NCBI GenBank assembly: GCA_907165065.1
Contig: OU015541.1
Span: forward strand, 5,332,001 to 5,396,000
Origin: Caprimulgus europaeus
Taxonomy: Eukaryota > Chordata > Aves > Caprimulgiformes > Caprimulgidae
Length of the DNA: 64,000 bases
Reading direction: 5' to 3'
The notes under the pieces were generated by a model that made no database searches, was not told where the DNA came from, and was given only the letters and a program-made list of their open reading frames with translations. Below are positions 36,856-47,340 of this stretch, one piece after another. The translations under genes were made by a program, and so were the position numbers. Numbering within the stretch: the stretch's first letter is position 1; each line of letters opens with the position of its first letter.

Positions 36856-39015
36856 TAGATTTTCCCCAAGCTCTCCTTGTTTGGTCCCTCTGAAGACGTG
36901 GATGTCTGACCTTGGATGACTTATGCAGCCCAAACTCCACTGGTTTACCTCCCACCAATGTTCCAGTGACTGGCTTTAGGCCAGGACCCTTCAGCTGTTG
37001 CCTGTGGGCTCCAGCTGGTCTGCAGTGGTAGTGAGTATCTCCTTCAATCATCTGTGCCCTGAAATCCCTACACACCCCCATTGCTGGGACAGGATCATCC
37101 AGTGCACTGGGAATGATGGCAGCACTGGTTGGAGTGGGTAGGGGGTTATTTTGATCTTCCCCCTCCATGCTGCCTTATATAGGGCTAGGAGGCTCTATGG
37201 TCTCCAGGGTGTATGGCCCCATCTCTGTCCTTTGCTGTACTTGTTCCGTCCCTGCTGGGAAAGATAGTCCAGTGCCCTTTGGATGTGGTTTGCAGGGGTG
37301 GTCACAACTTCCCATGCTTGGAGTACATCCACCATTGGCCATAGAGGGCTCAGAGTCGCTGAAGCCCTGAGCTGAGTTGCAGGGAAAAAAGAGACCCATG
37401 TTCAAATTGTTGTACCTGAAGGAGTGATGGATTCAGCCTGTGCCAGTCCAGGCTGGCTGGTTATCCTGACACAGCCACTCCATTTTCCTTGCATGGGAAT
37501 GTCCACCCTGGCTTCTGTCCACTGTGTCCTTCTTTGAGTCTGTAGAAGAGGCCATCAGAAGCACTCAGCCATCAGGAAACACTGAACACAAGGACCATGG
37601 TGTGACTTAGGGTGCCTGAATCTGGGTTATTCTTGGTGCTTCAGTATCCCAGCGAACAGCAGTGGCTTTCCCCACCACTGCGAACGAGAGCACACTAGAG
37701 ACCAGGAGGTATTCAGTAGCAGGGGACCAAGGTAGTGGTCCAAGTGCTGACCTGTTTTCCCTGCAGCATAGCTGTGGAAGATGGTGGGCTGGAAGAAGTT
37801 AATGAGACATAATTTGGCTCAGCTTGTTTTCTTGAGGTATTCTGTCTAAGTAGGCTCAGCAGCTTTGCCTATCCCCATCTCGGTTTCCTGACCAAAGATG
37901 AGGTGCGAGGAACTGAACCGCACTCCCTGGGAAGAGCTGATAGAGCCTCCTCCACTTCTCCCCCTCCTCTGGTGCTTCAAACCAAAACAGCTGCAAACTT
38001 CTTGTGGCTGGAGATGTGCTGAGTGGCCTGGCTGGAGTTCAGGGAGAGGTAAAGGAATCCCACCCACTAGTAGCAAGGGCTCTGTGCCACCACCAGCCCT
38101 TGCATGCCCTAAATCCTGGCTTCCTGGTAATCGCTATCTCCATAAATACCAGTCGGCCGGCAGGAGAAGGGACTTGCATCATTGAACTGTGTTGTATCGT
38201 GTGAAATATGAGGTGACGCACAATACACTGGCATTAGGCAAAGGAGTTGTCTGCTGATGTGGTGACACGCTTGAGGTAAAGCTGGAAAATTTGATCCCTT
38301 CCTCCCTGTGGTCTCCCAGGCACCGTGGTAAGGCATGCTTGACTTGCTCTGCTGGGGACGCTGAGGGAAATGGGAAAACGAAAGACACGGGCCAGCACCA
38401 TCTGCAGTTCATGAACTCGGACGTGTCAGGTTGGCAAGTGCCCGCAAGGCCATTCGATTTGCTGGGCTTGGGTCCTACCACAGCTGGATTATCTGGGCTG
38501 AGCACAGCCTGGCCAGGTTTGTCCCTGGTGAAGCTCAAGGGAGGTGAAGAATGCTGAGCTGCTTTTGGCAGTGTTATATCAGAGACAACTTTGGCCAATA
38601 GTTAGTCTGGCTCCAGATCCAGCTCAAAATGTCTCCCCGCTGCACTGACTGCCAGTTACCCCGTCCTCCTCCCTGCAGGACCAGCCGCCTGCTTTCCTGT
38701 TGAATCGAAGAACGACAGAGCTGCGCTTGTGTTCGATTCTCCTGAACATGCAGGACAGATGTGACAGAGACCTGTGAACATCTTCCTGTGCTCCCTGCGT
38801 TTGCTTCTCCACCTTCCTCTCCCTCTTCTGTTTCCAGATAACTTTTCTCATTTTTTAAGCAAGATGGCAGCTGTGTTACAGAGATCCAAGCCCTGGGCAA
38901 GGAGTATTTGCCTTCTCCTGCATCTCTATTGTTAGTTTCTTTCTGTTTTCATGGCCACAGCTCCAGAACGATGCTGTCTGTAGAGCAATCGTGAAACCGT
39001 ATCGCTGCGGTGAGC
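36856..39015. other. GC-richer intergenic DNA, no gene seen
   Basis: GC content is higher than in the flanks, so chance open frames overlap on both strands (for example near 37846-38598). None shows a conserved domain, consistent splice sites or codon bias that I can recognise. Confidence 0.6.
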
Positions 39016-39017
39016 GC

Positions 39018-39082
39018 TAATAGTGGCAGAGCCAGAACTGCGTCTCTAATCTGCACGTGGTCTGACAGCAGAGCAAGTGCAC
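39018..39082 (+). mobile_element. MIR-like 3' end fragment
   Basis: AATAGTGGCAGAGCCAGAAC followed by a segment like CTCTAATCTGCACGTGGTCTGAC resembles the MIR 3' end, where AGTGGCAGAGCCAGGA precedes the TCTGACTCCAGA box. It is short and diverged. Confidence 0.4.
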
Positions 39083-40494
39083 GGTGGTGGCAGCAGACAC
39101 AAAGAGCTGGTGGGCGAGAGGAGGAATCTCCCTCCTGCCAGGGAGGCACCTCGGTGAGCTGCCTGTTGTACCTCAGAGCAGTCCTGCAAGTATCTGCCCC
39201 CCTCCAAGTGCCACTCCTGAGAGTGTCTCTGTTCCTACCAAGCAAGAGCCAGGCAATTTTCTTTGGGTTCCTATGCGGGTTTTGTAAAATCGATTTCAAA
39301 ACCAGTCCAACAAAGCCACACAACGAATACTAATTTCTGTCAGTGCTAGCATAGCGCTTGCACAGGGAAATTAGAATCTTCGACATGTCTGCAATGCTCC
39401 CTTGGGTGGATGCGTACACGCACACTCATCCAGAAGGGTTTCGTGTTGTTTATGTAACACAAGTGTCTTGAAACGGATCTGTTTGCTCTGAAGAGCAAAA
39501 ATTAAAGCCTGCACAAGAGGTAGCGAGTAGGAATAGCTCCAGCTCTGCTCCCTTTCCAGGGCTTGTTCCATGTGCAGGTTAAGGAATCCTTGTTTAAATG
39601 CATACCTCTCTTTCTGTTCTTTGGGACAGGTTTTTTAACAGGGCTGTAGAAAGGCAATTATGGAATATTGCTCCTCACAGCACAAGTGCCAGCCGCTCGC
39701 GAGGTGGCTTGACAGGCGCCCGCCTGGCAGGCAGCAGCGGTGGTGACCAAAGGGCTGCGGGTTGGTGCTTACAGCCAGCCCCTGCTCGGAGGGAAAGTGG
39801 GGAGGTTTGTCTGGGCCTCCAGAGATGCAAATCCAACAGCCTGCATGGAGATCTGTGCCGACACAACACTTCCTGCGTGATCTCCAGCGAGATGCTTGGG
39901 ACTCTGACAGATCAGCTGTGCCAAATCTTCCCAGGGCAGCGAAGGTGCAAACCTCTGCTTTCATAGCGGAAGGGGGGGGAGGCACAAACGTCTGCCAGGC
40001 CCCTGGCCTCTGCAGTTCCCAGTCTGCTGTATTACCTTACACTGGTGATTTAATTTATGGCAGTGAACTGTGAACTGCAGTGGCTGTGAGCTGTGATTTC
40101 TGCGATAGCTGCTGGGCTGTTACAGCAGCTTCCAGTGGAGGAGCAGTGATCAGCTCTGGTGCCACCACCTCTGAGTGCTACAGCTGAGCCTGACAGAGCC
40201 TTTCCCACCCACCGGGACACCTCTGCCATGTACCCAGACTCCTGGAAAGAAAGTCTGCATTCCTGCACTGGCTTTGGGCTCCTTTGAACATGATTCAGTC
40301 ATCCTGGGTTCGGGAGTTCAGGCTCATGCTGTTGCTATTGTGAGAGTGAAAGAAGCAGCAGAGATAATCTTACTGGAGGAAAATAAACTCTGTGATGCTG
40401 TTGACTGCAGACAGGGTCAAACCCCAGGGAGTTTGGAGCCAGGATTTCCAGCTCAGCTCATTGCCCAGGTGGTGAACTCATGGACATGAACTTT
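39083..40494. other. Intergenic DNA, no gene seen
   Basis: Moderately GC-rich with overlapping chance frames. No exon can be supported. Confidence 0.6.
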
Positions 40495-40560
40495 ATTTCT
40501 ATTTTTCAGGTGGGAAATTCCTGGCACAGGAAGGCTGAGTGATCTTGAGCAATGGAGAGG
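40495..40560 (+). mobile_element. MIR-like fragment
   Basis: TTTTTCAGGTGGGAAATTCC followed by GGCACAGGAAGGCTGAGTGA follows the MIR order TTTTACAGATGGGGAAACTG then GGCACAGAGAGG then TTAAGTGACTTG. It is diverged, so the assignment is tentative. Confidence 0.4.
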
Positions 40561-43500
40561 CAAACCTTTGACTGAGTCAATGATACAAATAATGTCTCGA
40601 GTCTGAGCCCTTACCAGCAGATCAAGCCCTCCCTATCAGCAGAAGACTGTGCTGCAGCATTCAGTGCACATACTGTTCTCCCTCAAAGGAGCAGAAGTGT
40701 GCACATCATTAAAAGGAAATATTTTATGCTGATCATTCCCACATGCCTGCTCTCTATCTATCTGGGTTCTTAAGCAGCACCCATTCTGCACATAATGTCA
40801 TGCATTTACATCTCACAAGGAAGATCAGACCTCCTCAGGCTAAGGAATTGTGTTCTGGGCCTCTGATAAAACCATTTTATGGAGATGAATAACTTGTGCG
40901 GTTTCATGCTTCCTTTCCCTGAAATGCTATTAGATGAACATCAAGTGCTTTTGTATTTATTTGAGGGAATTTCCTTCTAGACTCTGCAGGCAGAGAGAAA
41001 AATAGGGATGGGAAGGGAGCTGGGCTGAATGATGCTGCTAACTGGCAGTGTCTCAGCGAGAGCCAAAGAACACGGCTTGCTGCCTCATTTATACCCGTCC
41101 AAAGTGCTGTGAGCTGCAGACTAGGTTAAGTTACCTTGTCTGAAGGACTGAAATACCACATCAAAGCACCATGTGGATCAAAGGTGAAAGCAACAGGAAT
41201 TCCTGGCCAGCTCATCTTTCAGACCTTTCTCTCTCTTTAGTTTCCACTTTGAATCTGATAGCGCAGCCTGAACGCAGCCTTTCATATCCCCTCAGTCCTC
41301 AAGGCACAGGTGGCACGGAGCAGGTATTTCCTTGTCAGCGGGCTTCATGGGGCTCAGGATTTCCAGGGCTTAGCTCTCAAGCATCACTGATGGAAAAGAT
41401 CTGTCATTTTGAACAAGGCAGAGCGAGACTGACAGAGTCAGCAGAGCAGAGGCTGTCCTGCCCCAGGTACAGAACAGGGTGCACATCCACAAAGAGCTGC
41501 TGAGCAGTGAAGGACCACTATGAATCTGTAACCTGCAGTGCTCAGGGCCCTCCCAGAGAATCACACCCGTGGTTCAAGACTTTATATGAAGACAGACTAA
41601 AGTGTCTGCGAGCCTTGGAGAGGACACACTGTGACAATTGCCAATGGCAGCTGGAAGCACATTGAAAGTTTTTATGCTAAATGAAATAAATGTAAAAGTA
41701 AATGACTTCAGGGACTCAGAAAGAAGATTTTCACCCCACAAAGTGTGATTTCTGTCACACAGCAGACGGTAGGAGGCAGATGAAGCTGTGTTACTCAGTG
41801 TCTATGAAAATCTGGATGTTAACTCTTCTGTACTGTAGGTTCCTCCTGCAGTACTGCTTGTCAGAGAGGATCAGAGTCATCACAGCATGAAGGAAAAGCC
41901 TCATGACCTGAAAACATCTTGATTCTGACATTTTCTGTCCTTCAGACCCTTTAATTTATGTCAGCAAACTGTTACTGAGTCTGTAGTGGCCCTCTCTGGG
42001 TGTAAACCTCCCTCTGAAAGATGTTCTCAGCTGTGCATTCATTGCTGCAGTTTGGTGTCAGAATCAATACATGTGCTTAAGTGAGATTTGTGGAGATGTC
42101 TTCTGGATTCAGTGCTCTGTACTAGCACATAGGGCCTTAGCAAGTAGCTTTTGAAATCTAGACCCTCTTATATGTGTGGGTTCATGTAATATGAAATATT
42201 ATCCTACGTTAAAGCTGAACTGGATTCTTTTATGTCAAGGTTGATCTCCAAGGTTTATAAAGCCATCCAGACTGGCAGTGAGATGAACAAGGCAATTGTA
42301 TAACTCCTTCCCCTGCTCAAATCTGTGAAAGGAAAACATTGTGACTCATCAGCCAGAGAAGTTGTGTTTTCTTCAGCAGGAAGCTTTGCAGATTCTCTGC
42401 TCCCAGATCTCGTTACACTCTTCCATCCCACCATTCTGGAAAAACTCCCATGCAAAGACAGACAGATATTTTAATCAAGAAATGGTCTTTACTTCCATTA
42501 GCAACAGCTGTTTTCCTTTTAATTTAATTCTCCATTCTGGAGTCTGTTTATGAAAGCTGCCATTAATTATGTTTTTCATCAGTCAATGTTCAGAGATGGC
42601 TAATGGCCCAGCACACCTAATTAGTCCTTCATGTATGATAATGTTTCAGCAAGTCTATAGTTAGTGTGTAGGGCTGATATCCGCTGCGCAGTGCAGTTGT
42701 GAGGGGGGCTGTGCAAACTCTCCTGGTGTGTGTCTGATAGTGTTACAGCTGCGCCCCTCCGCTGCTGCCAACATCTGGCTAGCTGGGGCTGCAGTTACCA
42801 GGATGTGATAACAGCTAGGGCCAAAAGTGGCTTCTAATGTCACTCTGAGCATGCTAGCAAAGGGGTGAACAATTCAAGCTGCCTTTGCAAGCTCTTTGAA
42901 GACAGAGCATGCAGAGACTGGAATTACAGCTACTTTTGTTTTTGTTTCAAGTGATGCACTTGATAAGTTAGTGATGGCTAAATGCACTCTGCTAGGGTGC
43001 TTTTCTTTAGCTTTTTCTGAGCAGAAACCTGGTCATCCTTACCTAGATATTCCTAGCTGACCCATCTGTCTCAAGCCATTAAGGTGGCTACTTGTGACAC
43101 AAGGAGTGTTTCTCTCTTTAGTGTCACTGTGGAGACACTGGCATGACTTAACCTCACTAACCTAGTGATGCACAAGTGTTCAGAAACTATGGGCACAAAA
43201 ACCAACTCATCTTTATTCAACAAGATGCATGAGTAGGTTGACTGAATTCTTCACATACCTGAAAGCTGGAAATGGAGTCTGAACATCAGGCTCAGTTGGA
43301 ACTTTGCCTTCATTTTGAAGGTGTTTGCAGCTGCAAAGAATAGTAGCAGTTATTGGCAGGTAGCCTCAGGTAAGAAGCATTTCAAATGCTCCAGTACACA
43401 GATAGCTTTGAAAAATATCCACATCTGTCACAACTGTGTATTGAAATCCAGTCAGTGTGTGTGCAGAGAGCTGGCTCTGTTCCCTTGCCCACGCTGTCAC

Positions 43501-45366
43501 CTGCAGATTTCATGGCATTGTGGAAAATTGCACACACGGAGTAGGGGCATGTTTTGTTTGTCTTGGTATAAAAGTGGCAAACGACCAGCTCAGGATTTGT
43601 AGCCATGTATTGCATAAAAGTCTGCCACCTTCAACCTTTCCTATGCCTTAAAAAGAGTCCAGTACTCATGATCATTCTTCCCTCACTTCATTTGCTTTTG
43701 CTGTGAGCCCCACGGGAGGCTGCAGGAAAGTAAAACCGATGTAGCAACATTTGCTGTATATAATCATAACAGTGTACTGCAGTGAAACCACTCCACTGTG
43801 TTTGAATAATGAGACATGCCCTAATATTCTGCCTGATGCTGAAGGTACTTCTCTGTTGTGTAAAATCACATCAGACTTTCGCAGATGTTCTTTGGTGAGT
43901 GTTCAATTGGCGAGGTTCTGACTGTGTGACCTCCCTAAACTTAAAATCTTTTGACTTCAGAGGAATGAGTCTGCCATGATGCTAGACAGAGGCTTTTTCA
44001 CAAGGCATCTGCCTCCAAAGCAAATGAAATTTGCTTTGATTTTCATGGCCTGTTGAGGGATGAGAGCAGGAATCATACAGGATTGGCTCAGGAACAGTTT
44101 AAAGTAGGATACAAGAGCATCCAGGGTGGTGTCATTTGAGGAGAAAATGAGAAAATGCCAGTGACCTGTTAAAGAATATGTCCTGTTCCCAAAGTCTCCA
44201 GCTCTCATGCTGTAGAGGGATATACTTGCAGAAAAAAGTAGGTTTAGATACAAAATAACTCTGCATTTAGTATTGCTCTGACTTAACATATTTTTTGGAC
44301 AGGGAAAGGAAGGTGAGCATCCTACTTGTTTGGTCACCTCTTTGTTAGTTGTTTGATCACCTCAACTTTGTGCTCTGATCTGAAATGTCTCAATGTCTCT
44401 TATATCAATGGTGATACAAGAAATGTCCTAGCAGGGTGTTATGGTTCTGCTGTCAAGTCCTTCACTGGAAACCCAGAGTAATTTCAGTGCAACTGATGGG
44501 TTACTGTCATGTAAGTGAAGGCAGCATTCATCTCTTGGACCTCACCTTTTGGCCTCTTCTGTTGGCAAATGAACCTGATGTAATATTGCAAAAACACATC
44601 CTTTGAGTGAAAGTGATAAGAAAGACAAATGTTTAACTTTAGCCAGAGAATTTAAAACTCAGAGTCCTTTGAAGATTGCCGAGTTCTGCGCTGTGTTAGT
44701 CATCCATATCTATCTAAGAAAACACTCATTTCATCACAGCTGATGACATGAATTCAGACTTGTGAGCAAATGGCTAGGTTGAGTTAAATCACCTCTCTAT
44801 CTGCTAATGGCATTTTTGCCTTTGCTTGATGATGAAGGTTATCTTGCTGTTTGGAAATTATAACCTACGACTGTTAGACAGCATTATCTGCAGACTTGGG
44901 TGAGATAATTTGTATGAAAAATCCAGGGAATCTGAAGCTTATTGGCTTCTACTCACATGAAGCTGAAATGCTTCAAGACTCCAGCCACCTTCGCACACCA
45001 TGTGCCTCCTGCTGTATGGTGGAGAAGGAATAGCAGCTGGCAGATGATGGATAGCAATGCCGCAGCCCACTAGAAGGTTGGGAGTGACATCACTGATAGA
45101 AAGGAGAGCAGCTTGAGCTGTTTATAAAAGTGCAGTTGGGAAGTTTGCCCCAGACTGCATTAGCCTCTGTTTGCTGCCTACCCTGCTTTTCCCCACTCAA
45201 ATTCCGAGCTCCTTCAAGGGAAACAAACATCTGCAGAGGCACAATGTTAATTGTTGTACTTAGCGCCGCTGTTTACATTTTTGGTGCAGGCAAGTCAAAG
45301 CATGTCAAGGCTACCCTGATGGCTAAAACAAGCCAGAAACCTTGTTCCGGCTGAAATAACACGGGG
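40561..45366. other. Intergenic DNA, no gene seen
   Basis: About 4.8 kb of mostly unique sequence. The stretch 42545-42660 is AT-rich with TAAT-type motifs (ATTAATTATG, CCTAATTAGTCC) and could be a conserved regulatory block. No exon is supported. Confidence 0.55.
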
Positions 45367-45432
45367 CCAGATTCTGCTCTCGTGTGCCAAGGCATTTTGC
45401 ATTGGCCCCAGAGGATGGCAATCAGAATCTGG
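45367..45432. repeat. Perfect 10-bp inverted repeat, old palindromic repeat remnant
   Basis: CCAGATTCTG (45367-45376) and CAGAATCTGG (45423-45432) are exact reverse complements. Between them a second, imperfect stem is formed by GCCAAGGCA and TGCATTGGC. The sequence begins GGGCCAGATTCTGCTCT, a start that I recall from hairpin repeats in sauropsid genomes. Confidence 0.65.
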
Positions 45433-47089
45433 AGAAAATAGAGGGTGTAGAAAAAGTAGCAGAGAGGCTTGTGAGAGGGTGAGTGTGATAGAATCGCCAG
45501 GGAAGCATTACGAGGTTAATGCAGTTTTCCATTATCTGAAAACAGTTGGGGATTACACTGCATTTGTAGGCTTAGAAAGGCCGGCTTCCCCGGGTTCTGC
45601 TCCCATCAAAATCCAGCCTAATGGCTTCTTATCAGGAATGATGAATCGCTCTTGTGCCTGCACTTTGGTCCCTAATTTCCACTTTTCTTGCATCTGCTTA
45701 AAGTCCTTTCTAATTTTAATGTGTAGAGCAGTCTCTGAGCCAAGTGTGGCCCTGGTGTTCATAGTCATTCTGGTAATTACTGCACTCGCCAGGTCCCTTT
45801 AGGATGCAATTTCAATGGGGTGTGACTTTCACAATATTTTTTTTCTTGTTGTTGCTCGAGCCACTCCAGGAAGGAGCTGTTAAACACGAGTCTCAGCAGG
45901 ATCCATCATGACTGAGGACAGAACAGAATGTAATGAAACAGGGTGAATACGTGTCTCGCTGAGCAGGATATGTTCTCTTAGTTATATGGTTGATAAAGCT
46001 TTGGCTGAAGTTCAAAAAGGTGTTCAGCTTTCATCTCTCTGTCTTCCTTCCTCCACTCCCCTAAATATTAATGGCTGCACTCATACCTCCCATATTCGTG
46101 GCTACTTTAATTGTTTACAGATTTTTTTAATAAAGGATTTGACCTTTTGCCTGTACAGTCACACAGACCTTTCTCTGTCTTTGCTGTGATGCCCCCTTCA
46201 TCGCAGCTTGTCCTCAGCTTCCCTGCGCCCCGGCTGGCTCGGTCCGATGCAGCACAAGGGAACAGACACTCAATCACTGTGGTCAGAAATCCTGCGGTGG
46301 AGTTTTCCTGCAGAGGAGAAGGAGGGACGGCGCCGCGCCGAGCTCTGCTCAGGCTGTGACCCTGACTGCGCAAAGGCCGTGTGCAGGCAGCAGGGTGTTG
46401 GTGTCGCTGGTGCCAGGCTGTTTGGTGACTGGTGGGTTTGGCACCCTGGGTTTGCTGTTTGAAACTGCTCTTGCTGTGTTACTCTCCTTTTGGCTTGGGT
46501 GGATGCGAGAAGGCTGTGTGGGAAGCTAAGGTCGCACGGGAAGCGTGTGGCAGCACTGGGAACTGAGCTTGGATCCCCTGTGTCCCCACCTGGTCCATTA
46601 ACCACAAAATGGTTTTCCCTTACTAATTGACTACAAAGAGAACACTCTTTTTTACATTATTTACATGCTGGGAGAGCAGAGGCAGCTCTGTGAGAAAGTA
46701 ACGTGGCAAAGGAAAGGTAGCAGGATTGTGAAGTGCTGGGTGACAGCAGGATGAAGGTTTTGGGAGGGCCGGGGTGTGCCTGTGTCCCTGAGCATCTCTG
46801 TAAGTGCATCTTGGCAGCTGGGTTCCTAGATGATGAGGAAAGACAGGGCATCCAGGAGTGCAATGACTGTCTATCCAGATGTATATCCATACCAGGAGGA
46901 GAGGGAGAATATATATCCCCTTTAAGGCTGACTGCTTCTTCCCGACACCGATTGCTTCCTTTCACAGGATCCCATTCTCTTGAGACAGATTTCCCATGAA
47001 TCACAGCACCTAGGAGTAAAGGAGGAGAAAAATCAATTGCTCTGTTCTGCTTTGGTCATGTTGCTGTGCTATGTTTCTGCATCAGCCAA
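45433..47089. other. Intergenic DNA with a small CpG cluster
   Basis: The stretch 46190-46390 contains a cluster of CpG dinucleotides, including GGCGCCGCGCCGAG at 46328-46341, in otherwise CpG-poor DNA. No gene or exon is supported. Confidence 0.5.
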
Positions 47090-47340
47090 CCTCTGATCAT
47101 GAAATTCTCCTTTATCATATTTTTGGCTATGTTTGCTGAGTAAAATTACAATACTTGAATTAGGGCCTGTGTTTATGAAAAGAGACAAGAATGATTAATA
47201 TTAATGTAAGCATGAATTAAACCAGTATTTTTAATCCTACGGCAATTAATTAAATCAGGGCAGTGACAAATAAGAGCCTAGATGCCCAATTAGGAGCTGT
47301 TGTACAGGCAACTGGAGGAAAGAAAAAAGTTCATCTGATG
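47090..47340. other. AT-rich block with homeodomain-type motifs
   Basis: Holds GATTAATATTAATG, GCAATTAATTAAATC and CCCAATTAGGAGC within about 120 bases. Such clusters are typical of conserved non-coding regulatory elements in vertebrate gene deserts. This is an inference without alignment. Confidence 0.3.

Noticed and set aside
35320-40560. That the window might be mammalian, because of MIR-like SINE pieces
   Set aside because: No L1, Alu, B1 or other abundant mammalian repeat is visible in 64 kb, genes are compact, and the clearest LINE is a sauropsid-type CR1 3' end. MIR/CORE-SINE remnants also exist at low density in other amniotes.
43957-44337. A 126-codon minus-strand frame in the intergenic region
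   Set aside because: No domain, no CpG island or plausible promoter and no splice context. The length is compatible with chance.
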